The position numbers and the translations under genes were made by a program. Under the pieces are notes generated by a model, which saw only the letters and a program-made list of their open reading frames with translations, searched no databases and was not told the DNA's origin. A DNA stretch of 5,659 nucleotides from JBHIBR01 sp046759145 [NCBI: Nitrospinota bacterium] (GTDB taxonomy: Bacteria; UBA8248). The stretch is taken from assembly GCA_046759145.1 (NCBI GenBank), contig JBHIBR010000134.1, positions 1-5,659 on the forward strand, in the 5' to 3' direction. Each line of letters begins with the position of its first letter. Position 1 is the first letter of the stretch. Shown in pieces: positions 1-5,659 of the stretch.

Positions 1-95
1 CGGTCTTTGGGGATCCAACTGATGTGCTCTGCAGACGCGCCATCTTGTTCACCCGGGGAAGGGGGTGCCGCGAGTAAGAGGGGGGAGAATCGCAA
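1..95 (+). other. Leader or possible 3' end of an upstream gene
   Basis: No complete gene fits here. Two + strand frames are open from the window edge. Frame 3 runs 24 codons to a TAA at 75-77 with mostly G/C third positions and could be the C-terminus of an upstream protein (it ends TRGRGCRE). Frame 1 runs to a TGA at 97-99 that overlaps the TTG start of the next gene. Neither tail is long enough to assign to a family. If one is real, the following hyuA lies inside an operon. No convincing -35/-10 pair is visible, which agrees with an upstream operon but does not prove it. Confidence 0.25.
81..87 (+). promoter_or_regulatory. Ribosome binding site deciding a TTG start of the first hyuA
   Basis: A purine block GGGGGAG ends 8 bases before the TTG at 96. 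No in-frame ATG lies nearby. The next in-frame start candidate, GTG at codon 22, would cut into the first beta strand of the N-terminal ATP-binding fold (FAVGVDVGGTFTD). The GTG at 65 is out of frame. A TTG start is therefore the best reading, although a second purine-rich stretch follows it at about 101-117. Confidence 0.6.
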
Positions 96-2237
96 TTGAC
101 GAGAGAGGAGAGGGGAGGCCGGCCGACGGGGGGCGCCTTCGGGCAAACCCGGTTCGCCGTGGGCGTGGATGTGGGTGGGACCTTCACCGATGCGGTGGTG
201 GTGGACACCGAGCGGGGGATCCTCCATCAGTCGAAGGCCCCCACCACCCCTGCCGACCTCTCCCAAGGGGTCTTCGACGCCCTGGAGATCGGCAATGGGC
301 TCTCCGCCGAGACTCTCCTGCCGCGGACGGGGAAGTTCGCCCACGGTACCACCCAGTCCTCCAACGCACTCCTCATGCGGAGGGGCGCGAAGGTGGGACT
401 CATCGCCACTCGGGGGTTCGGGGATCAGATCCTCATCATGCGCGGCGGGGGGCGCGTGGCGGGGATGGGCCTGCCCGAGCGCCGCCACTTCGCCCCCACG
501 CGGAAGCCCGACCCCTTGGTCCCCAGGCCCCTTATCCGCGAGGTGGCCGAGCGGGTGGACTACAAGGGGGCCATCCTCACCCCCCTGGACCCCCAGGAAG
601 CGCGGCGGGCTGTTCGGGAGCTGCTGGATGAGGGCGTCGAGGCCATCGCCATTGCTCTTCTGTGGTCTTTCCGGAATCCGGCTCACGAGCGCGCTTTGCG
701 AGGGGTTGCCGCCGAGCTCTCGCCCGGGATGTACGTAACCGTCTCCTCCGAGCTGGCGCCCGTCATTGGGGAGTACGAGCGCACGGCCACCGCCGTCATC
801 GACGCCTATGTGGGCCCCTCCACCGTTGCCTACGTCCAGCGACTCGTGGGGCGGCTGCAGGCGGCGGGCCTGCGCTGCCCCCTCCTCATTCTCCAGGCGG
901 GCGGCGGCGCCAGCCGAGCCGAGCGGGTGGTTTCCGTCCGCACCATCGAGTCGGGCCCTGCGGCGGGCGTCCTGGCCAGCCAGTACCTGGCCGAGCGGCT
1001 GGGGTTCCGCAACGTCATCGCCACCGATGTGGGCGGAACTACCTTCAAGGTGGGCCTCATCGTGGACGGGGCTTGGGCCTATGCCCGAGAGACGGTGGTG
1101 GGACAGTACACCTACCGGGTGCCCATGGTGGATGTGACCTCCATCGGGGCTGGGGGCGGCTCCATCGCCTGGGTGGATGAGGGGCGACTGCGCATCGGCC
1201 CCCACAGCGCGGCCGCCGACCCGGGCCCCGCTTGCTACGGGCGGGGGGGCGAGGAGCCCACGGTGACGGACGCCGATGTGGTCCTCGGCTACATCGACCC
1301 GGACTACTTCCTCGGGGGACGGATGCCCCTCCAGGCCCCGCTGGCCGAGGAGGCCGTCCGCCGGCGCGTCGCTTTGCCCCTCTTCGGCGGGGACCTCGCG
1401 CGGGCGGCCCTCGGCATCCGCCAGGTGGTGAACGCGCAGATGGCAGACCTCATCCGCAAGGTGACGGTGGAACGCGGCCACGACCCCCGGGACTTCGTCC
1501 TCATGGTCTACGGTGGGGCGGGCCCTACCCATTGCTCCCTCTACGGCCGGGAGGCGGGGCTCGCCCGCGCCATCATCCCGTTCACCGCCCCCGTACACTC
1601 CGCCTTCGGAGCGGTGTCCTCCGATGTGCGCATCACCCTGGAGCGCTCGGACCCCCAGGCCGCTCCCCCGCAGCCGGGTCGAGTGCGGCGACTCTACCGG
1701 GAGCTGGAGCGGGAGGCTCTGGACCGACTTCGGGCCCAGGGCAAGAGGCGCGGCGAGGTCGAGCTGCGCCGCTCGGCCTCGCTGCGCTACCGCCGGCAGA
1801 TGCACGAGCTGAGCGTCCCCGTCCCTCGCGGGCAGCTGGACGGGCGGGCGCTGGGGCGGGTGGTGGCCGAATTCGAGCGGCGCTACGAGGCACGCTACGG
1901 TCGGGGGGCAGCCTACCGCGAGGCGGGAGTGGAGTTCATTGGCTTCAAGGTGGAGGCGACCGGAAGAGAGGCGAAGCCTCCCCTTGTCCGGAGACGCCCG
2001 GGAGGGGCGGACCCCCGCCGCGCCCTCAAGGGCCAGCGCCCCGTGTGCTTCGACGCCGCCCAGGGCTATCGTCGCACCCGGATCTACGAAGGCGAGCGAC
2101 TGGTGACCGGAAACATCGTCCGGGGGCCCGCCATCATCGAGCATCCCTCCACAACGGTCGTGGCGGCGCCCGGCCAATGGGCCGAGGTAGACCCTTACCG
2201 GGACCTGGTCCTTCACCTGAGGGGGGGCCGAAGATGA
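96..2237 (+). CDS. hyuA: HyuA-type ATP-dependent subunit (hydantoinase A / oxoprolinase / acetone carboxylase beta family)
   Basis: This 713-residue protein is full length for the family. It is expected to be cytosolic and to use ATP to phosphorylate the carbonyl oxygen of a substrate that its HyuB partner then processes. The N-terminal domain (about 20-200) has the phosphate loop VDVGGTFTDAVVVD at 24-37 and FAHGTTQSSNALL at 81-93. The main domain (about 215-480) has EYERTA at 226-231, LQAGGG at 266-271, ESGPAAG at 285-291, TDVGGTTFKVG at 310-320, SIGAGGGSIAW at 349-359, ADPGPACYG from 374, ERGHDPRDF from 459 and YGGAGPTH at 472-479. The C-terminal domain has FERRYEARYG at 593-602 followed by VEFIGFKVEA. 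The second ATP loop reads DVGGTTFK, not the DxGGTTAKAS of the second hyuA here, so the two belong to different subgroups. The stop overlaps the hyuB start by four bases, implying coupled translation and one complex. Family assignment is firm. The substrate is unknown, and a carboxylase role is inferred from the partner. Confidence 0.93.
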   Translation: MTREERGGRPTGGAFGQTRFAVGVDVGGTFTDAVVVDTERGILHQSKAPTTPADLSQGVFDALEIGNGLSAETLLPRTGKFAHGTTQSSNALLMRRGAKVGLIATRGFGDQILIMRGGGRVAGMGLPERRHFAPTRKPDPLVPRPLIREVAERVDYKGAILTPLDPQEARRAVRELLDEGVEAIAIALLWSFRNPAHERALRGVAAELSPGMYVTVSSELAPVIGEYERTATAVIDAYVGPSTVAYVQRLVGRLQAAGLRCPLLILQAGGGASRAERVVSVRTIESGPAAGVLASQYLAERLGFRNVIATDVGGTTFKVGLIVDGAWAYARETVVGQYTYRVPMVDVTSIGAGGGSIAWVDEGRLRIGPHSAAADPGPACYGRGGEEPTVTDADVVLGYIDPDYFLGGRMPLQAPLAEEAVRRRVALPLFGGDLARAALGIRQVVNAQMADLIRKVTVERGHDPRDFVLMVYGGAGPTHCSLYGREAGLARAIIPFTAPVHSAFGAVSSDVRITLERSDPQAAPPQPGRVRRLYRELEREALDRLRAQGKRRGEVELRRSASLRYRRQMHELSVPVPRGQLDGRALGRVVAEFERRYEARYGRGAAYREAGVEFIGFKVEATGREAKPPLVRRRPGGADPRRALKGQRPVCFDAAQGYRRTRIYEGERLVTGNIVRGPAIIEHPSTTVVAAPGQWAEVDPYRDLVLHLRGGRR
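2219..2237 (+). promoter_or_regulatory. Ribosome binding site and ATGA stop-start overlap between hyuA and hyuB
   Basis: GAGGGGGGG at 2219-2227 lies 6 bases before the ATG at 2234. The hyuA stop TGA (2235-2237) sits inside ATGA, so ribosomes ending hyuA are placed to start hyuB. This fixes the hyuB start. The same frame stays open far upstream (to about 1232), but that stretch lies inside the hyuA coding frame and reads as low-complexity Arg/Gly/Pro. Confidence 0.85.
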
Positions 2238-4465
2238 GCGGCCGGCGGCTGGACCCGGTGACCTTCGAGGTGATCCTCCACAAGCTGAACCAGATTGCCG
2301 AGGAGATGTGCATCAGTTACATCAACTGCTCCGGATCGGAGCCCCTGGTCCAGGCCAACGACGGCAACGCCGGCATCACCCTCGCCGACGGGTCCATGGT
2401 GGTGGTGGGGCCCTACGTCATCATCCAGGCGAACGTGCTGCCCCTCACCATTGCCAAGGTCCTCGAGCGCTGCCGGGAGAACCCGGGCATCGGCGAGGGG
2501 GACATGTTCATCTGCAACGACCCTTGGGTGGGCCCCATCCATCAACCGGACATCACCACCGTGGCACCCCTCTTTCACGGGGGGGAGATCTTCTGCTGGA
2601 CGGGCGCTTCGGGGCACCAGTCGGATGTGGGGGGGAAGGACCCCGGCGGCTTCTCCATCGGCGTGGTGGACGTCCACCAGGAGGGCCTGCGAATGCCCCC
2701 GGCGAAGCTGGTGGAAGGGGGGGAGTTGCGGCGAGACCTCTTTGACTGGGTGTTGAACGCCGTGCGGGATCCCCTGGTGGGGCTGGACGTCAAGGCCCAG
2801 ATCGCGGCCAACCACGTGGGCCAGGCGCGCCTGCGGGAGCTCATCGAGCGCTTCGGGGCCGAGACGGTTAAGGCCTGCATGGAGGAATCCATACGCTACA
2901 GCGAGTCCCGCTTCCGCAAGCGCCTGACCTCCTTGCCCGATGGGACCTGGCGCACCCGGCAGTACATCGACCACGACGGCCACGCCCCCAACCTCTACAA
3001 GCTGGAGTGCACCATGACCAAACGGGGCGACCGGCTCGCCTTCGACTACGAGGGCACCGACCCCCAGGTCCGAAGCCAGATCAATTGCACCTACACGGGC
3101 CTCATCGCCGGCACCCTCACCCCTGTCTACATCATGCTCTGCCACGACATCCCCTGGAACCGGGGCATCCTGAACCGGGTGGACATCCGCGCCCCCGAGG
3201 GGGTTATCAACAACTGTCTCTATCCCACCCCCTGCTCCATGGCCACGGTATCCGCCTGCTACCTGACCCTGGACCTTGCCGCCGCCGCCATCGCCCAGAT
3301 GTGCGCCGCTTCTCCTGACTACCACCAGGAGGCCATGGCCATCTGGACCGCCGCCTCAGTGGCGCCCATGGTGAGCGGCACCAACCAGCACGGCCACCCC
3401 TTCAGCCTGGTGGAGATGAGCCACTTTGCCGCCGGGGGGGGCGCCCTTACCCACCGAGACGGGGTGGACAGCGCGGGGATGTATTTCACCACCACGCCCC
3501 TCATCTCGAACATTGAGACCACCGAGCAGTTTTATCCCGTGCTCTACCTCTTCCGCCGACAGCTCCCGGACTCGGGTGGCCCCGGCATGTACCGGGGCGG
3601 CTGCGCCGGCGAGATCGCCTTCATCCCACACGGCCACGGGGGGGAGTTTCTGGAGACGGTCCTCATCGGCACCGGCCACGAGATGCCCAACTCGGTTGGC
3701 TTGTGGGGCGGCTTTCCCGGCGGGTGCGGGCGCCACATCCGCATCCGAGGCTCGGAGATCGCGGAGCGGCTCGGGCGGGGCGATCCCCTCCCGGCGAGCT
3801 TGGAGGGGATGGGGGGTGAGTGGGAGGTCTTCCCGCCCAAGGCCCCCCGCACGCCCTTCTTCCCCGGGCAGGTCTGGTACTCCAGCTGGCAGGGGGCGGG
3901 GGGATACGGCGACCCTCTGGACCGCGATCCCGAGAAGGTACTCGCCGACGTGGCGGGAGGTCTCGTCTCCCCCTCCTGCGCGCGGGAGATCTACGGCGTT
4001 GTCCCGAGTCCTGAGGGCGGCGTGGACCATCCGGCCACCGAAGCCCTGAGAGAGCGTCACCGGGCAGAGCGCCGCTCCCGGGCGGGTGGCGGCCCTGCGG
4101 GCGGCGGCCCTGTGGAATGCGGCGAGCCACCCCGGCTCGTGGGGAGGGGGCTCAGGTGCAAGGAGTACGTTGTCTGGGACGAGGCGAGGGGGGAGCTCTT
4201 CTGCCGCAAGTGCGGCTTCTCCTTCGGCCCTCTCGACGCCGACCCCAAGGGGCGCGCCCTATGGGAGGATGCCCCGCTCTCCCGTGCGGGGCCGGTCATG
4301 GGCCAGCTTTACGACCGGGGGCGGTTCGTCCTGAGGCTCTATTATTGTCCCGGCTGTCTCGCCCTCCTGGAGTGCGAAGTGCTCCGAAGGGGAGACCCCC
4401 CCGTCGGCTCACAGCTCGCCCGGGCGCGGGCCGGGATGCCGAGGAGGGCCAAGAAAAAGGGTTAA
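2234..4465 (+). CDS. hyuB: HyuB-type metal-site subunit with fused acetone-carboxylase-gamma-like C-terminal domain
   Basis: This 743-residue protein has two parts. Residues 1 to about 610 form a complete HyuB / acetone carboxylase alpha-type subunit. It opens with LDPVTFEVILHKLNQIAEEM, then has MFICNDPWVGPIHQPD at 91-106, GHQSDVGGKDPGG from 127, PDSGGPGMYRGG at 445-456, and the usual family ending GYGDPLDRDPEKVLADV from 557. His103, Asp106 and His128 have the same spacing as the Mn ligands I recall for Xanthobacter acetone carboxylase alpha (His150, Asp153, His175). NDPW...HQPD looks more carboxylase-like than the NDPY...HLPD usual in hydantoinases. A Gly/Pro/Arg-rich linker (about 611-636) leads to a cysteine-rich domain with FCRKCG at 656-661 and YYCPGC at 703-708, resembling the separate gamma subunit. 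It ends in a basic tail, RRAKKKG. No frame change occurs between the parts. Probable role: carboxylation or hydrolysis of the substrate phosphorylated by the upstream HyuA. Substrate not determined. Confidence 0.93.
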   Translation: MSGRRLDPVTFEVILHKLNQIAEEMCISYINCSGSEPLVQANDGNAGITLADGSMVVVGPYVIIQANVLPLTIAKVLERCRENPGIGEGDMFICNDPWVGPIHQPDITTVAPLFHGGEIFCWTGASGHQSDVGGKDPGGFSIGVVDVHQEGLRMPPAKLVEGGELRRDLFDWVLNAVRDPLVGLDVKAQIAANHVGQARLRELIERFGAETVKACMEESIRYSESRFRKRLTSLPDGTWRTRQYIDHDGHAPNLYKLECTMTKRGDRLAFDYEGTDPQVRSQINCTYTGLIAGTLTPVYIMLCHDIPWNRGILNRVDIRAPEGVINNCLYPTPCSMATVSACYLTLDLAAAAIAQMCAASPDYHQEAMAIWTAASVAPMVSGTNQHGHPFSLVEMSHFAAGGGALTHRDGVDSAGMYFTTTPLISNIETTEQFYPVLYLFRRQLPDSGGPGMYRGGCAGEIAFIPHGHGGEFLETVLIGTGHEMPNSVGLWGGFPGGCGRHIRIRGSEIAERLGRGDPLPASLEGMGGEWEVFPPKAPRTPFFPGQVWYSSWQGAGGYGDPLDRDPEKVLADVAGGLVSPSCAREIYGVVPSPEGGVDHPATEALRERHRAERRSRAGGGPAGGGPVECGEPPRLVGRGLRCKEYVVWDEARGELFCRKCGFSFGPLDADPKGRALWEDAPLSRAGPVMGQLYDRGRFVLRLYYCPGCLALLECEVLRRGDPPVGSQLARARAGMPRRAKKKG
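4139..4462 (+). other. Acetone-carboxylase-gamma-like zinc-ribbon domain fused to HyuB
   Basis: This part of the HyuB protein covers residues 636-743. Visible cysteines are Cys642, the pair Cys657/Cys660 (CRKC), the pair Cys705/Cys708 (CPGC) and Cys714. Two CxxC pairs 45 residues apart suit one zinc site. The segment LRLYYCPGCLALLECEV followed by GDPP recalls the C-terminal REYxCPxCGTLxxVE of acetone carboxylase gamma subunits (Acetone_carb_G family). The known gamma subunit is about 165 residues in Xanthobacter and is encoded by its own gene. Here only the zinc-binding half seems kept. GTG codons at 4112 and 4139 could in principle start a free copy, but neither has a good ribosome binding site. 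The match is by eye and moderate. An unrelated zinc ribbon remains possible. Confidence 0.6.
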
Positions 4466-4486
4466 GGCCGGGGAGGCGGGCCGGGT

Positions 4487-4501
4487 GGGGGGGGGGGGGG
4501 G
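4487..4501 (+). repeat. Homopolymer tract of 15 G
   Basis: Fifteen uninterrupted G follow a T at 4486. It is the longest homopolymer in the window and sits between hyuB and the second hyuA, outside any coding frame. Runs this long are prone to replication slippage and to sequencing length error, so the exact count is uncertain. The last four G could pair with bases at the ribosome binding site downstream. Confidence 0.85.
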
Positions 4502-4553
4502 CCCTCCGGTGATCACCCCTTGGCCGACCGGCGCTTGACGAGGAATTCCAGTT

Positions 4554-4575
4554 GAAGCCCCCGAAGGAGGGCTTC
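4554..4575 (+). promoter_or_regulatory. Inverted repeat enclosing the Shine-Dalgarno sequence of the second hyuA
   Basis: GAAGCCC (4554-4560) and GGGCTTC (4569-4575) are perfect 7-base inverted arms around an 8-base loop. The Shine-Dalgarno sequence AAGGAGG (4564-4570) starts in the loop and enters the 3' arm, 7 bases before the GTG start at 4578. In RNA this hairpin would partly cover the SD. The pairing is read directly from sequence. A regulatory role is inference, since short GC-rich inverted repeats arise often by chance at this base composition. Confidence 0.4.
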
Positions 4576-4577
4576 GT

Positions 4578-5659
4578 GTGGCGGCACCGGGCTATCGCAT
4601 AGGTGCCGACATTGGTGGCACCTTCACCGACCTCGTTTTCTGCAGGGGCGACGGCTCGATCCGGGTGCGCAAGCTCCCTTCCTCACCAGAGGACTACGCC
4701 CGCCCCGTTCTGGAGGCCGTGGGGGCCTTCCTGGCAGAGGAGCGCCTGGGAGGGGAGGCGGTCTCGGAGCTGGTCCACGGGACCACGGTCGCCACCAACG
4801 CCATCCTCCAGCGGGCGGGCGCCCGCACCGGTCTCCTGACCACCCGGGGATTCCGCGACGTGCTGGAGATCCGGCGTGTGCGGCTTCCGAAGCTCTACGA
4901 CCTGACCTGGGAGAAGCCTCCGCCCCTGGTTCCGCGCCGGCTCCGCCTGGAGGTGGACGAGCGCCTGGATGCGCGAGGGCAGGTGATCCGCCCCCTCTCG
5001 GAGGGGAGCGCCCAGGAGGCCATCCGAGAGCTGAGCGCGCAAGGGGTGGAGTCGGTGGCTGTATGCTTCCTGCACGCTTACGCCAACGACGCCCACGAGC
5101 GCCGCCTGGAGGAGCTCCTGCGGGAGATGCTGCCCGGCGTTCCCGTCTCTCTCTCCTCCCGGGTCTTGCCCAAGATGCGCGAGTACGAGCGCACCGCCAC
5201 CACGGTGGTGAATGCCTACCTGCAGCCCCTGGTCCAAGGATACCTGGAGAATTTGCAGGCGGGCCTCCGGGCGGCCGGCTTGGGGGCTCCCTTGCGCCTC
5301 ATGCAGAGCAACGGCGGGCTGCTTTCCGCGGGGGTGACCACGGAGCGGCCGGTGCATTTGGTGGAGTCGGGCCCCGCGGCGGGCGTCATCGCCGCCCTGG
5401 GTGTGGCGCGGCAGATGGACATGCAGAACGCCCTGACCCTGGACGTGGGGGGCACCACGGCCAAGGCTTCCATCATCGAGGGGGGAGAGCTCTCGTGGAC
5501 GGCGGAGATCGAGGTGGGGGCGGAGATCTCCCGCGGGAGCCGTCTCATCAAGGGGGCCGGATACCCCATCGGCCTCCCGACGGTGGACATCGCCGAGGTA
5601 GGAGCGGGGGGCGGTTCGGTGGCCTGGCTGGAGGCGGGCGGCACCCTGAGGGTGGGGCC
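4578..5659 (+). CDS. hyuA: Second HyuA-type ATP-dependent subunit, 3' end outside the window
   Basis: The frame is open from GTG 4578 to the window edge: 360 full codons plus the first two bases of a proline codon, about half of a usual 650-720 residue HyuA. The start is set by AAGGAGG at 4564-4570 and by the stop at 4536-4538. The phosphate loop follows at once: IGADIGGTFTD at residues 8-18. Then come LVHGTTVATNA at 65-75, TTRGFRDVLEI from 88, EYERTATTVVNAYL from 202, MQSNGG at 242-247, ESGPAAG at 263-269, LDVGGTTAKASII from 288 and AEVGAGGGSVAW at 339-350. DxGGTTAKAS and SRLIKGAGYP are typical of hydantoinase or N-methylhydantoinase A-like proteins and differ from the first hyuA (DVGGTTFKVG, LQAGGG). 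It is therefore a diverged paralogue, not a recent duplicate. Expected role: ATP-dependent activation of a carbonyl or lactam substrate. A matching hyuB may lie just downstream. Confidence 0.93.
   Translation, partial: MAAPGYRIGADIGGTFTDLVFCRGDGSIRVRKLPSSPEDYARPVLEAVGAFLAEERLGGEAVSELVHGTTVATNAILQRAGARTGLLTTRGFRDVLEIRRVRLPKLYDLTWEKPPPLVPRRLRLEVDERLDARGQVIRPLSEGSAQEAIRELSAQGVESVAVCFLHAYANDAHERRLEELLREMLPGVPVSLSSRVLPKMREYERTATTVVNAYLQPLVQGYLENLQAGLRAAGLGAPLRLMQSNGGLLSAGVTTERPVHLVESGPAAGVIAALGVARQMDMQNALTLDVGGTTAKASIIEGGELSWTAEIEVGAEISRGSRLIKGAGYPIGLPTVDIAEVGAGGGSVAWLEAGGTLRVG

Larger units (their letters stand above)
4466..4577 (+). other. Intergenic leader of the second hyuA
   Basis: This 112-base gap holds no gene. 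It contains a run of 15 G (4487-4501), a 10-base perfect palindrome GGTGATCACC (4508-4517), a stop in the downstream gene's frame (TGA at 4536-4538), and the SD region with its inverted repeat (4554-4575). There is no T-rich tract after a stem, so an intrinsic terminator is not supported. TTGACG at 4535-4540 has no -10 partner at a suitable distance. The second hyuA may therefore be read through from hyuB. Confidence 0.6.

Noticed and set aside
1232-2233. 334-codon upstream extension of the hyuB frame
   Set aside because: It lies entirely within the hyuA gene, which carries family motifs in its own frame. The extension reads as low-complexity Arg/Gly/Pro, and hyuB has a good SD and ATG at 2234.
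2213-3325. Long antisense open frame (370 codons) opposite hyuB
   Set aside because: Its translation is a Gly/Val/His/Asp-rich mirror of the hyuB codons with no recognisable domain. Long antisense frames are expected where third codon positions are nearly all G or C.
3428-3445. Run of G in hyuB as a possible frameshift site
   Set aside because: The HyuB reading continues without interruption through AAGGGALTH into conserved family sequence on both sides, so no frameshift is indicated.
3356-4130. Antisense frames opposite the hyuB C-terminal half
   Set aside because: They are Arg/Pro/Ser-rich shadow translations without motifs, opposite a well-supported domain end and cysteine-rich tail.
4508-4517. 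GGTGATCACC palindrome as a repressor operator
   Set aside because: It is a single 10-base perfect palindrome with no second copy, no promoter beside it and no regulator gene in the window, so chance is an adequate explanation.
4535-4540. TTGACG as a -35 promoter box for the second hyuA
   Set aside because: The sequence 16-19 bases downstream is C-rich (GCCCCCG) and offers no -10-like hexamer.
4683-5357. Antisense open frame (224 codons) opposite the second hyuA
   Set aside because: The + strand reading contains an unbroken series of HyuA motifs through the same stretch. The antisense product has none.

Overview
The window is very GC-rich (visibly around 70 percent, with G or C at most third codon positions) and codes densely on the + strand. 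It starts genes with TTG, ATG and GTG, has clear Shine-Dalgarno sequences, and has one 4-base ATGA gene overlap. This fits a high-GC bacterium, for example an actinobacterium, a high-GC proteobacterium or an uncultured soil or sediment lineage. Nothing here fixes the phylum. No phage, transposon, tRNA, rRNA or CRISPR feature is visible.

Layout. Positions 1-95 are a short leader or the tail of an unseen upstream gene. Positions 96-2237 encode a complete HyuA-type ATP-dependent subunit (713 aa; hydantoinase A / 5-oxoprolinase / acetone carboxylase beta superfamily). Positions 2234-4465 encode a complete HyuB-type metal-site subunit (743 aa; hydantoinase B / acetone carboxylase alpha superfamily). 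About its last 105 residues form an extra cysteine-rich domain resembling the separate gamma subunit of acetone and acetophenone carboxylases. Positions 4466-4577 are a 112-base gap with a run of 15 G and possible hairpins over the next ribosome binding site. Positions 4578-5659 hold the first 360 codons of a second, divergent HyuA-type subunit that runs off the window.

How the genes could work together. In this superfamily the HyuA-type subunit uses ATP to phosphorylate a carbonyl or amide oxygen. The HyuB-type subunit completes the reaction at a metal site: ring opening in hydantoinases and oxoprolinase, carboxylation in acetone and acetophenone carboxylases. The first pair is translationally coupled and almost certainly forms one complex. 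The HyuB protein keeps a His-x2-Asp-x21-His arrangement matching the Mn site I recall from Xanthobacter acetone carboxylase alpha, and it carries a fused gamma-like zinc-ribbon tail. I therefore favour an ATP-dependent carboxylase acting on a ketone or similar carbonyl compound over a true hydantoinase. The substrate cannot be read from the sequence. The second HyuA has different ATP-loop signatures and probably begins a second enzyme, or supplies an alternative activating subunit.

The most interesting points are the alpha-gamma fusion, the two unlike HyuA genes around one HyuB, and the G-tract and SD-hairpin leader before the second hyuA.
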